Source: Lutimaribacter pacificus (GTDB lineage: Bacteria; Pseudomonadota; Alphaproteobacteria; Rhodobacterales; Rhodobacteraceae). From it: 64,000 bases of DNA. The DNA lies in NCBI RefSeq assembly GCF_900142185.1, contig NZ_FQZZ01000008.1:1-64000 (forward strand). Direction: 5' to 3'. The notes below the pieces were generated by a model. The model did no database searches and was not told where the DNA came from. It worked only from the letters and a program-made list of their open reading frames with translations. Shown in pieces: positions 16,220-24,379 of this stretch. The position numbers and the translations under genes are program-made. Position 1 is the first letter of the stretch, and every line of letters begins with the position of its first letter.

Positions 16220-17284
16220 ATGGAGTCCATCTCGCGTTACGGCACGCCGCCGACCCGGCTGATTTCCATGATGAAATCGTTTGAATACCCGTTCCGAAAC
16301 GTCCGTGCGGGGGATCGGTTCGCCATCCTGACCGACGACCAGATGGACCCGCTGATCTGGCAGGCGATGATGGCCGCCTTGCATGCACGCGGCGCCGAAG
16401 CCTGCCTGTGCCTCTACCCCAAGCGCGCCTATCACTGCGCCGACCCCTCGCCCATCGCGGTGGGTGCCGCGAAAGAGGCAGACGTGGTGATCGCCCTGAC
16501 CACCACCGCGCTCAACAGCGGCACGCCGGGGCTGCGGCAGATCCGCTCCGAGGGCGGTGCCAAGGGCAAGACGCCGATCTGGCTCTGGGAAGAGATCAAC
16601 CAGGAGATCCTGATCGAGGGCGGCGGTGCCTGCACCGAGGAAGACGTCCGCGAGATGTGCGAGATCCAGCGCCGCATGGGCGAGATTTGCGACGCGGGCA
16701 AGACGATTTCGGTCACCACCCCCGGCGGCACCGACCTGCGCGCCGACATCACCGGCTACCCTCCGGGCGCGCTGGCCCGCCGCTGGGGCGCGATCCCCTT
16801 CGAGCGTGACGCCGAGACCGGCCGCTTCGGGCTCAGCCCCGGCACCTGGCCATTCGGCGAATTCCACGTCGAACCGCTGGCCGGAACCGCCAACGGCGTC
16901 GTGGTCTGGGACCACACCGGGCAGTATCCGGCCGGCCAGTGGCACGAACCCGTCACCGTGCGCATCGAGGACGGGCATGTCACCGATATCTCCGGCGGGC
17001 ACGAGGCGGCGCAGATCCGCGATTACCTCAAGGCTTACGGCGACGAGAATTCGCTGGTCGTGGGCGGCGAGATCTCGATCGGCACCAACCGCAAATGCCC
17101 GCCCTATACCGGCAACATGCGCAGCGAAAAGAAACGCTATGGCGCCATGCATTTCGGCATCGGCCACGGCGCCGACCGGGGCGAGGTCGTCAGCAAGCTG
17201 CGCTACGAAGGCATCTGCGACCGGGTGACGATGATCGTGGACGACAAGCACGTTATCGCCAAGGACGGGGTGATCCTCGTATGA
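16220..17284 (+). CDS. NicX/aminopeptidase-M29-like protein lacking a conserved metal ligand
   Basis: This 354-residue protein resembles the M29 aminopeptidase / 2,5-dihydroxypyridine dioxygenase (NicX) fold family. The C-terminal half carries GEISIGTNRKC, GAMHFGIGHG (H311, H316) and VDDKHVIAKDGVIL, which match the family's core. Where relatives have an HxD metal pair (usually like DIHLDG), this protein reads KLRYEG, with R328 and E330 replacing His and Asp. Classical peptidase or dioxygenase chemistry is therefore doubtful. It starts the operon (AAAGGGAG six bases before ATG) and overlaps the next gene by ATGA, so it is probably made together with the biotin-dependent subunits. Its role may be a hydrolase, a structural subunit or something new. 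Confidence 0.7.
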   Translation: MESISRYGTPPTRLISMMKSFEYPFRNVRAGDRFAILTDDQMDPLIWQAMMAALHARGAEACLCLYPKRAYHCADPSPIAVGAAKEADVVIALTTTALNSGTPGLRQIRSEGGAKGKTPIWLWEEINQEILIEGGGACTEEDVREMCEIQRRMGEICDAGKTISVTTPGGTDLRADITGYPPGALARRWGAIPFERDAETGRFGLSPGTWPFGEFHVEPLAGTANGVVVWDHTGQYPAGQWHEPVTVRIEDGHVTDISGGHEAAQIRDYLKAYGDENSLVVGGEISIGTNRKCPPYTGNMRSEKKRYGAMHFGIGHGADRGEVVSKLRYEGICDRVTMIVDDKHVIAKDGVILV

Positions 17285-17700
17285 GCATCCTGCCTCCCAC
17301 CGAGGGAGCGCGCGCTGCGGAGCTTACGGATGACGACCTTCAACAGATCGTCGATGCCTTCCGCGGCTCGGGCTGCACCCTTCTCGAACTGACATCAGGC
17401 GCAATCCGTTTGCGCCTGGGCCGCCGGCCGGCGGAGTCCTCCCCCTCCGCCGGCGGCAAAACCGTTCCCGTCGCCGCGCCCTTTGTCGGCACATTCACCG
17501 GCAGCGTGGCGGCGGGGCAGACGGTCGGCAAGGGCGCGGTGCTGGGCACGATCCGCAGCCTCCGCGCCGAAACCGGGGTTCTGGCCACCGAGGCCGGCAC
17601 CATCGCGGCGCAACTCGTCCCCGAGGGCAGCTTTGTCGCCTTCGGCGCGCCCCTGTTCGAAATATACCCCGAAACGCCCGAGGGAGGTCAGGCACAATGA
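17281..17700 (+). CDS. Biotin-carboxyl-carrier-like protein without the biotinylation lysine
   Basis: This 139-residue protein has two parts. An N-terminal helical segment (about 13-48, LTDDDLQQIVDAFRGSGCTLLELTSG) aligns by eye with the N-terminus of the AccB-type protein two genes later. A C-terminal biotinyl-like beta domain (about 62-130) follows. The domain's biotin hairpin should read MKM or MKL; here it reads LRA, with R95 in place of the biotin-accepting lysine, so the protein cannot be biotinylated normally. It overlaps the preceding gene by 4 bp and the following AccC gene by 4 bp, so it is probably a stoichiometric part of the complex. Lysine loss could mean a scaffold role or a lipoyl/biotin-domain decoy. 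Function unknown. Confidence 0.75.
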   Translation: MSILPPTEGARAAELTDDDLQQIVDAFRGSGCTLLELTSGAIRLRLGRRPAESSPSAGGKTVPVAAPFVGTFTGSVAAGQTVGKGAVLGTIRSLRAETGVLATEAGTIAAQLVPEGSFVAFGAPLFEIYPETPEGGQAQ

Positions 17701-19079
17701 CGATTCAACGGGTCTTCGTGGCCAACCGCGGCGAGATCGCCGTCAGGATCATTCGCGCCTGCCAGGATGCCGGGATCGAAACCGTGATCGGCGTTTCCGA
17801 GGCCGACCGCGACGCCCTGCCCGCCCGCATGGCGGACCGGGCGATCTGCATCGGGCCCGCGCCGTCCGGGGCCAGCTACCTGAACCTTGACGCCGTGGTG
17901 ACGGCCGCGGTCGGCGCTGGCTGCGATGCGCTGCATCCCGGTTACGGATTTCTTGCCGAAAATGCCGAACTGGCCGAACTCTGCGCCGAACAGGGCATCA
18001 CCTTCATCGGCCCCGGGGCCGCAACGATCCGCAGCCTGGGCGACAAGATCAGCGCCCGGATCATCGCGGAAAAGGCCGGCGTGCCCGTTGTGCCCGGCCG
18101 CGACCAGGTGACAAGCTACGAAGATGCGCTGGCCGCCGCGCAGGAGATCGGCTTTCCGATCCTTCTCAAGGCCGCGGCGGGCGGCGGCGGGCGCGGCATG
18201 CAGGTCGTGCGCAGCCAGGACCGCCTGCAAAGCGCCTTCGACACCGCGCGCGCCGAGGCCCGCGCCGCTTTCGGCAACGATACGCTTTACCTCGAGCGGT
18301 TCGTCGGGCTGGCCCGGCATATCGAGGTGCAGGTGCTGGGCGACCGCCACGGCAAGGTGCTGCATCTGGGCGAACGCGACTGCACGCTGCAACGGCGCCA
18401 CCAGAAGATCGTCGAGGAGGGCCCCGCCGTCGCGGTGCCCGCGGTTCTGGTGGACGAAATGCGCCGCGCCGCCGTCGATCTTGCCCGTTCGGTCGATTAC
18501 GAGGGGGCCGGCACCGTCGAGTTCATCTTCGACCAGGAGCTTGAGGAGTTCTATTTCCTCGAGGTCAACACGCGCATACAGGTCGAACACCCGGTCACCG
18601 AATTGCTGACCGGCATCGACCTGGTGGCCGAACAGCTGAAAATCGCGGCGGGTGAACCGCTGGCGCTGGAACAGGACGACATTCGCCTGACCGGCCACGC
18701 CATCGAATGCCGCATCAATGCCGAGGCCGCGCTGGAGGGGTTCCGCCCCTCCCCCGGTGAAATTCTCGCGTGGGAGGCCCCCTCCGGGCAGGGTATCCGC
18801 GTCGACACCCATTGTTATGCAGGCTATGTCGTGCCGCCTTTCTACGACTCGATGCTGGCAAAGCTGATCGTCACCGGCACCGACCGGGACGATGCGCTTG
18901 CGCGGATGCGCGCGGCGCTGGCCGATTTCACCCTCACCGGCATCGACACCACCTTGCCGTTTCTTCTCGCCCTGCTGGACCGGCCGGAATTCGCAACCGG
19001 CGCGGTCAGCACACGCTGGGTGGAAACGGTGCTTGAAGACCCGGAATTTCTCGCAAAGCTCGAAGGGGACCATGTATGA
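17697..19079 (+). CDS. Biotin carboxylase (AccC-type)
   Basis: This 460-residue ATP-grasp enzyme carboxylates biotin on its carrier with bicarbonate and ATP. The N-terminal VANRGEIAVRIIRAC, HPGYGFLAEN, the glycine loop AAGGGGRGMQVV (about 160-171), GERDCTLQRRHQKIVEE and the active-site EVNTRIQVEHPVTE are all intact, and length is close to the 450-residue norm. The start overlaps the previous gene by 4 bp (ATGA). In contrast to its partners it keeps every catalytic motif I can identify, so biotin carboxylation itself should work. It probably serves the carrier encoded next and the unusual carboxyltransferase, not general fatty-acid synthesis. Confidence 0.95.
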   Translation: MTIQRVFVANRGEIAVRIIRACQDAGIETVIGVSEADRDALPARMADRAICIGPAPSGASYLNLDAVVTAAVGAGCDALHPGYGFLAENAELAELCAEQGITFIGPGAATIRSLGDKISARIIAEKAGVPVVPGRDQVTSYEDALAAAQEIGFPILLKAAAGGGGRGMQVVRSQDRLQSAFDTARAEARAAFGNDTLYLERFVGLARHIEVQVLGDRHGKVLHLGERDCTLQRRHQKIVEEGPAVAVPAVLVDEMRRAAVDLARSVDYEGAGTVEFIFDQELEEFYFLEVNTRIQVEHPVTELLTGIDLVAEQLKIAAGEPLALEQDDIRLTGHAIECRINAEAALEGFRPSPGEILAWEAPSGQGIRVDTHCYAGYVVPPFYDSMLAKLIVTGTDRDDALARMRAALADFTLTGIDTTLPFLLALLDRPEFATGAVSTRWVETVLEDPEFLAKLEGDHV

Positions 19080-19579
19080 GCGACTTAACCTACCAGGATG
19101 TGATCCGCATCCTCGAACTGATCGACCGCTCGGACTGCATTGATCTCGATCTGGAATCCGGCGATCTCCGGCTGAAGGTCTCGCGCGGCAATGCGTCCTC
19201 CGCCCCGCGCCCGGCAGCCGTGGCGGCACCGGCACCCGCGCCAGCGCCGACACCCGCGCCAGCACCGGCAAGCGATGCGCCGGCAGTGCCTGCCGCACCG
19301 GCCGGGGCCGGAACCGTGGTACAGGATCATCCCGGCGCCACGCCGGTCCGGGCGCCGATGGGCGGCATGTTCTATGCCACGCCCGCCCCCGGGAAACCGC
19401 CCTTCGTCACGGTCGGGCAAGAGATCCGCAAGGGCGATCAGCTTGGCATCGTCGAAGTCATGAAGCTGTTTACGCCGATCACGGCCGAGACCGACGGAAT
19501 CGTCGTCGCGATCGCGGTGGAAAACCAGCAGACCGTAGCCAAGGACGATGTGCTCATGCTCATCGAGACCAGAGACTAA
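19076..19579 (+). CDS. Biotin carboxyl carrier protein (AccB-type)
   Basis: This 167-residue carrier has a conserved N-terminal segment (1-38), an Ala/Pro-rich flexible linker (about 42-78) and a C-terminal biotinyl domain with the intact acceptor motif EVMKLFTP; K130 is the predicted biotinyl lysine. The PMGGMFYATPAPGKPPFVTVGQ segment includes the thumb typical of acetyl-CoA-carboxylase carriers. It overlaps the AccC gene by 4 bp. It would shuttle carboxybiotin between AccC and the carboxyltransferase that follows 32 bp later. It is presumably the active carrier, in contrast to the lysine-less paralogue at 17281-17700. Confidence 0.93.
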   Translation: MSDLTYQDVIRILELIDRSDCIDLDLESGDLRLKVSRGNASSAPRPAAVAAPAPAPAPTPAPAPASDAPAVPAAPAGAGTVVQDHPGATPVRAPMGGMFYATPAPGKPPFVTVGQEIRKGDQLGIVEVMKLFTPITAETDGIVVAIAVENQQTVAKDDVLMLIETRD

Positions 19580-19611
19580 CCGGCTTCAGAGCCGAGAAAG
19601 CGGGCCAAGAA

Positions 19612-21081
19612 ATGGCGAAAAAGATCAAACTTCTGGACGAGACCCTTCGCAACGCGCAGCAATCGCTTTGGGCGACGCGCATGCGCACCGAAAGCATGCT
19701 GCCCATCGCCGACGTGATCGACCGTGCCGGGTTCGATACGGTTTGCGTGGCGGCGGGCGTGACCTTCGAAAGCGCGGCGATGTTCCTGCACGAAGACCCC
19801 TGGGAACGGATGCGCCTCCTGCGCCGCCGCATGCCCAAAACCCGGTTCGACGTGCTGGTGCGGGCGCGCAACCTCTGGGGCTGGAAGGCCCAGCCCTATG
19901 ACGTGCAGACCCTGTTCCTGGAAACGCTGCTGCGCAACGGCGTCGACAGCTTCAAGCTGTTCGACGGGCTGAACGACCTGCGCAACATGGATCACCTGCT
20001 GGCCGAGGGGCTGCGGCTGGGCTTCAAGGTGAAAGGCTTTGTCGGCTTCAACGACAGCCCCGCCCATACCGACGCCTATCTTGCCGCCAAGGCCAGGGAA
20101 TTCGTCGACCGGGGCGTGCATGCGCTGGTGATCTCGGATTCCCCCGGTGTGATGCAGCCCGAACGGGCCTATTCCTCGCTTTCGGCGGTCCGCAAGGCGA
20201 TCGGCGACACCGAGCTGCATTTCCACTGTCACACCACCGCCGGTCTTGGCCGCGAGGCCTGCCGCCAGGCGATCCGGGCGGATGCCGACGTGATCTGGAC
20301 GGCGGCACGGCCGCTGGCCTGGGGCTCTGCCCTTCCCGCCGCGCGCGACATTGCCGCGATGGCCCGCGAAGAGGGTTGCGAGGTCGATGTGGACGATGCC
20401 GCGCTCGCCGAGATCGACGACTGGTTCTACTGGGTGGCCCACAAGCAGGGCAAACCCGTCCCCGAGGAAAAGCCCTTCGATCCCGCCTTTTATCAAAGCT
20501 ATGTCGGCCACCAGATTCCGGGCGGCATGATTTCGAACCTCGTGCAACAGCTGAAGGATCGCGGCCTCGAAGACCGGCTGCCGGAGGTGCTGGAAGAGGC
20601 CGGGCGGATTCGCCAGGAACTCGGCTATCCGCACATGTCGACGCCGTTCTCGCAATTCGTCGGCGTGCAGGCGGTGATGAACGTGATCCAGGGCGAACGC
20701 TATGCCTCGCCGCCCGAGGCGCTGCGCCTCTATGCCCGCGGCGCCTTTGGCGAGACCATCGCGAGCATGGATCAGAACATCCGCGACCGGCTGAGCGAGG
20801 GCGCAGCGCCCATCGACCCGCTCGAAGGGCTGGACGAACCGGTGCTGCCGAAGATCCGCGCCGAATACGGCCCGTTCGAATCCGACGAGGATCTGCTGCT
20901 GTTCCTGTTCCTGCACCCGGCAGCCTATGAGGATTTCCGCACGCACCGCCAGCCCATCGTTTCGAAGCCGCGGCCGCACCCGGTGGCCTGCCTCACCGAG
21001 GAGCTGATGGCCCGCAAGGACATCGGCTCGGTCGAGGTCAGGCACGGATCGGACCTGTCGCTGAAGCTGAAAAACGGCTGA
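19612..21081 (+). CDS. PYC/OADA-type carboxyltransferase with a remodelled metal site
   Basis: This 489-residue protein follows oxaloacetate-decarboxylase alpha / pyruvate-carboxylase carboxyltransferase domains along its length (DETLR-AQQSL-ATRMRT at 9-26, RNLWGW at 86-91, FHCHTTAG at 204-211, QIPGGMISNL, FVGVQAVMNVIQGERY). Two residues of the family's metal centre differ. The Asp of LRDAHQS is N14, and the carboxylated Lys of IKDMxG is S175 (in ISDSPG). H205 and H207 are kept. The family threonine region is also divergent (TAARPLAWGS). It has no C-terminal biotinyl domain, consistent with separate carriers. A biotin-linked reaction on an acceptor other than pyruvate or oxaloacetate is likely, with a different metal or none. 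Confidence 0.85.
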   Translation: MAKKIKLLDETLRNAQQSLWATRMRTESMLPIADVIDRAGFDTVCVAAGVTFESAAMFLHEDPWERMRLLRRRMPKTRFDVLVRARNLWGWKAQPYDVQTLFLETLLRNGVDSFKLFDGLNDLRNMDHLLAEGLRLGFKVKGFVGFNDSPAHTDAYLAAKAREFVDRGVHALVISDSPGVMQPERAYSSLSAVRKAIGDTELHFHCHTTAGLGREACRQAIRADADVIWTAARPLAWGSALPAARDIAAMAREEGCEVDVDDAALAEIDDWFYWVAHKQGKPVPEEKPFDPAFYQSYVGHQIPGGMISNLVQQLKDRGLEDRLPEVLEEAGRIRQELGYPHMSTPFSQFVGVQAVMNVIQGERYASPPEALRLYARGAFGETIASMDQNIRDRLSEGAAPIDPLEGLDEPVLPKIRAEYGPFESDEDLLLFLFLHPAAYEDFRTHRQPIVSKPRPHPVACLTEELMARKDIGSVEVRHGSDLSLKLKNG

Positions 21082-21099
21082 GGCCGCATATACGCGAAA

Positions 21100-21125
21100 G
21101 GAATGCGCCCATCGGGGCGCATTCC
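21100..21125 (+). terminator. Strong hairpin after the carboxyltransferase gene
   Basis: GGAATGCGCCC (21100-21110), an ATCG loop and GGGCGCATTCC (21115-21125) form a perfect 11-bp stem starting 18 bp after the stop codon. No T-run follows. It probably ends or stabilises the biotin-operon transcript. Confidence 0.6.
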
Positions 21126-21269
21126 CCCGGATCGCCGGCGAAATCGCACGATCCTGAAACATCCCCCTGATCGGGCTACCCCTCCCCCCAAACAAAAAGC
21201 AAAGCGCAACGCAGGCACCGGCCTCGCGTCTGCCACTTGTCCCGCAATGCAGGGGGTTTCACGGTTTGC

Positions 21270-21297
21270 GGGAGCGCGCCCGGTTGGGCGCGCTCCC
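21270..21297. terminator. Second strong hairpin between convergent operons
   Basis: GGGAGCGCGCCC (21270-21281), a 4-nt GGTT loop and GGGCGCGCTCCC (21286-21297) form a perfect 12-bp stem, 28 bp past the stop of the minus-strand TRAP large permease. It separates the two convergent operons together with the hairpin at 21100. Confidence 0.6.
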
Positions 21298-21325
21298 CTT
21301 CGTTCGGATCGCCTGTGCTGTCCCC

Positions 21326-22669
21326 TCAGAATGCCGAGTTGGGAAGCCACAGCGACAGCGCCGGCACCGTCAGAAGCAGCACGAGCACCAGAATATCCAG
21401 AAGCAGGAAGATCGCGGCCCCCCGGAACACGGTCGCCAGCGTTACCGAACTGGGCGTCACGCTTTTGATGACAAAGATATTCAGGCCGATGGGCGGCGTG
21501 ATCAGGCCGATCTCAAGCAGCTTGATGACGATCACCCCGAACCAGATCAGGTCGACGCCATAGCTCGCCATGACCGGCACCGTGAACGGCAGGGTCAGGA
21601 CAAGGATGCCGATCGAGTCGAGGAACATGCCGATCAGCAGGTAAAAGAGCACGATCGCTATCAGCACCAGCGCGAAGGGCGGGTCGATCGCCTTGAGCCA
21701 GTCCAGCGCCATCGGCGTGATACGGGTCAGCGAGATGAAGCTCGTGAACATCTTGGCGGCAAGCGCCACGAGAAAGATCATCGAGGTCTGCCGCACGGTA
21801 TCGAGCCCCGCGGTCATCAGGTTCTCGCGGTTCAGCTTGCCACGCGCCATGCCGATCGCCAGGGCGATCACCAGGCTGACGGCGGCGGCCTCGGTCGGGG
21901 TGAAAATCCCGAAATAGATGCCGCCGACAACCAGGCCGAAAAGGACAAGCGCGGGCCAGAGGCCGCGCAGGGCAAAGCGCCCGGCCCCGGGCTCCATTTC
22001 GCCGTCGTCGCCGGGGGCGTCCTGCGGGCGCAGGCGGCACCAGATGAACACGGTCAGGAGGAACCCCAGAAGCGACAACAGGCCCGGAACGACGCCGGCC
22101 AGGAACAGCCCGTTCACCGATTGCTCGGTAAAGATCGCGTAGATGACGAACAGCAGGCTTGGCGGGATGAGCGAGCCAAGCGTGCCACCCGCGGCCACCG
22201 CCCCCGAGGCAAGCCCGGGATTGTACTTGTATCGCAACATCTCGGGAACGGCGATACGGCCCATGGCCGCGGCGCAGGCGACGGACGAACCGGTGATGGC
22301 CGAAAAGCCCGCGCATCCGGTGATCGAGGCCATCGCAAGCCCGCCGGGCATCCGCCGCAGCAGAACCCGCAACGAACGATACAGGTCGGTGGTTATGTCC
22401 GCATGAAAGGCGACATTGCCCAGGCCGATGAAAAGCGGGATCATCGAAAGCGGATAGCTGTGCACGAAGGAATAGGCGTTGGCCTCGATCAGGCTCAGCG
22501 CGGGCCGGAGACCACGGGCCAGGTCGAGCGCCTGCCCCGGACGCCAGCCGAAGAAAAGCACAAGCCCGACCGCGGCGCATCCGCCAAGCGCGTAGGCGAT
22601 TGGCACCCGCAGGACAAGCAGCAGAAAGACGGCGCCGACGATCACGCCGGTAAGGGTAACGGGATCCAT
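21326..22669 (-). CDS. TRAP transporter large permease (DctM-type)
   Basis: This 447-residue protein has about twelve membrane helices and is the ion-coupled transport subunit. Family signatures include SVACAAAMGRIAVPEM, the SGAVAAGGTLGSLIPPS stretch near 180-195 and ITPPIGLNIFVIKSV near 400. It is intact in length. It follows the small permease by 11 bp in the order P-Q-M on the minus strand and ends convergently with the biotin operon. Context suggests it imports the compound handled by that operon. Confidence 0.93.
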   Translation of the reverse strand: MDPVTLTGVIVGAVFLLLVLRVPIAYALGGCAAVGLVLFFGWRPGQALDLARGLRPALSLIEANAYSFVHSYPLSMIPLFIGLGNVAFHADITTDLYRSLRVLLRRMPGGLAMASITGCAGFSAITGSSVACAAAMGRIAVPEMLRYKYNPGLASGAVAAGGTLGSLIPPSLLFVIYAIFTEQSVNGLFLAGVVPGLLSLLGFLLTVFIWCRLRPQDAPGDDGEMEPGAGRFALRGLWPALVLFGLVVGGIYFGIFTPTEAAAVSLVIALAIGMARGKLNRENLMTAGLDTVRQTSMIFLVALAAKMFTSFISLTRITPMALDWLKAIDPPFALVLIAIVLFYLLIGMFLDSIGILVLTLPFTVPVMASYGVDLIWFGVIVIKLLEIGLITPPIGLNIFVIKSVTPSSVTLATVFRGAAIFLLLDILVLVLLLTVPALSLWLPNSAF

Positions 22670-22680
22670 GTCAGTTCCGT

Positions 22681-23190
22681 TCAGATAAGTGTGCGCAGGT
22701 CACGCCAGAGCATGACCACAAGCCGGATCAGGAACAGCGCGATGCCCAGAAGGAAGGTCGAATGACCCACCCACATAGGGATATCGAGCACCCCGGCATA
22801 GTAATCCTGCGTCAGCCAGGCCTTGCGAACGCCCAGCCAGGCCGCCCAGGCCAGCAGCCCGACGAAGAACAGGCCCACAAGATGCTCCAGCACCGCCAGC
22901 GCGACCTTGCCGCGCGAGGGCAGCCATTCGGTGAACAGATCGACCTTGATATGCTGCCGGGTCGCGGTCACGACCCCCAGCGGAAGCAGGATGACCAGCA
23001 CCATGAGTTCCTGGACAAGATAGACATCGTCGGGGATCAGGGCGCGGCCCAGCCAGCGGCTGACCACGTTGATCGTGACGATGGCCGCCATGACGAACAG
23101 CCCGGCAGCGGCGATCCGTGCAAGAAACCGCTCGATCCCGGTCGCGGAAACCGCGTCGGGATCGGCGTCTTCTGTCGGGAGGTCCCGCAA
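22681..23190 (-). CDS. TRAP transporter small permease (DctQ-type)
   Basis: This membrane protein has four helices and the DctQ pattern RQHIKVDLFTEWLP after the second. The start proposed here is a TTG at 23190, placed TAA-G-TTG right after the binding-protein stop with GAGGGG upstream; this gives 169 residues. The alternative ATG at 23241 would overlap the binding-protein gene by 50 bp and add 17 residues with many prolines and arginines. The first helix begins around residue 20 of the short form, typical for the family. It lies between dctP and dctM of the same operon. Confidence 0.82.
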   Translation of the reverse strand: MRDLPTEDADPDAVSATGIERFLARIAAAGLFVMAAIVTINVVSRWLGRALIPDDVYLVQELMVLVILLPLGVVTATRQHIKVDLFTEWLPSRGKVALAVLEHLVGLFFVGLLAWAAWLGVRKAWLTQDYYAGVLDIPMWVGHSTFLLGIALFLIRLVVMLWRDLRTLI

Positions 23191-23191
23191 C

Positions 23192-24211
23192 TTACTGCCC
23201 CTCGGAGCCGCCGGCTGCCAGCAGCGCCTGATAGGCGTCAAGCACCTCGGCCGCGGGGTCGCCGGCCCGGTTCAGCCAGTCCGAAATCGCTTCCTGGCTT
23301 ACCTCCAGCAGCCGGGCCCGGTCTTCCTCGGGAAGCGGCGTCACGGTGATGCTGCTGCCGTCGATGCCGGCCACCATCGCCTCTTTGGCATCGTCGATCT
23401 CGGCGGTCATCGCGTCCGCGACGTAGTCGACGAACTCCGACGCAAGCGTGGTCAGGATCTCCTGCTGCGAAGCGTCGAGCATGTCGAAGCTCGCCGGGTT
23501 CATGAAGATGCCGAAAGACATGTTCTGCCCCCAGTTCAGCTCCAGAACATACGGGGCGACCTCGTACTGGCGATAGGCGCGCATCGAATAGTAATAGTTC
23601 TGGTTGCAGTCGATCAGGCCCGAATCGAGTGCCTGGTAAACGTCGGCCTGGCTCATCGTCACGATCTCGGCGCCAAGCCGCTTGAGCGTGTCGCCATAGG
23701 GGCCGGAGGCCCGGATTTTCAGCCCTTGAAATTCGTCGAGCGTGGTGATTTCACTGCGGCAGATCAGTTCCACCGGCCCGGTGGTGTAGTTGGTAAGGTA
23801 CCGCACGCCCGCGGCATCGAATTCCGCCGTCAGCCTGTCGTCCTGCGTCGAAAGATCGTAGATCGCCCGCATCCCGGTCTGGATGTCGCTGTTGGCAACC
23901 GGCAGATCGCCGATGCTGTACAGTTCCAGTTCCTTCGGGGTGAAGAAACCGACCACCGTGCCGATATCGGCCACGCCGCTTGCGATCCCGCCCAGGGTAT
24001 CGCGCCCGCCAAGCAGCGAACCGCCCCAATGGAACTCGATGCTTACCGCGCCATCGGTGCGGGTTGCCAGTTCTTCGGCGAACCATTCAAGCGCGGCCGC
24101 GCGCGCGCCGCGGTTCGGGCCGTAATCGGAAAAGCGCAATACCGTCTGCGCATGTGCCCCCGACGCCGCCAGAACGACAGCGGTTGCCAGCAATGTCTTC
24201 CCCAGTCCCAT
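23192..24211 (-). CDS. TRAP transporter substrate-binding protein (DctP family)
   Basis: This 339-residue periplasmic protein has a signal peptide (MGLGKTLLATAVVLAASGAHA). The start at 24211 has GGAGG upstream. The region LKIRASGPYGDTLKRLGAEIVTMSQADVYQALDSGLID is the DctP core, including the conserved arginine that binds the ligand carboxylate. It opens a P-Q-M operon divergent from a GntR gene, with two exactly inverted GCATGC operators in the gap. The substrate is unknown; an acid related to the neighbouring biotin-dependent system is inferred. Confidence 0.93.
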   Translation of the reverse strand: MGLGKTLLATAVVLAASGAHAQTVLRFSDYGPNRGARAAALEWFAEELATRTDGAVSIEFHWGGSLLGGRDTLGGIASGVADIGTVVGFFTPKELELYSIGDLPVANSDIQTGMRAIYDLSTQDDRLTAEFDAAGVRYLTNYTTGPVELICRSEITTLDEFQGLKIRASGPYGDTLKRLGAEIVTMSQADVYQALDSGLIDCNQNYYYSMRAYRQYEVAPYVLELNWGQNMSFGIFMNPASFDMLDASQQEILTTLASEFVDYVADAMTAEIDDAKEAMVAGIDGSSITVTPLPEEDRARLLEVSQEAISDWLNRAGDPAAEVLDAYQALLAAGGSEGQ

Positions 24212-24240
24212 GATGTCCTCCTTCATCCGTTTGAACTTGC

Positions 24241-24304
24241 ATTGCATGCTATTACGTCAATTTTACACATGCAACCCGTCAAAAACACACGTTTAGCATG
24301 CAAT
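24241..24304. promoter_or_regulatory. Paired inverted GCATGC operators between TRAP and GntR genes
   Basis: ATTGCATGCTA (24241-24251) and TAGCATGCAAT (24294-24304) are exact reverse complements of each other. Their GCATGC cores start at 24244 and 24296, 52 bp apart, the same spacing as the pair at 16076-16139. A weaker ACATGCAA lies between them at 24267-24274. The pair lies in the divergent promoter of dctP (24211) and gntR (24380), so the GntR protein is the likely binder. Confidence 0.68.
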
Positions 24305-24379
24305 GAAACGGAAGGCCTTGCTAGACAAATTTGACAGCTTCGGACAATACTCTTCGAAAGGCTACGGGAAAGGATTGGT

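Noticed and set aside
17688-19298. Minus-strand frame of over 500 codons opposite accC
   Set aside because: Shadow of the biotin carboxylase, whose motifs are all intact on the plus strand.
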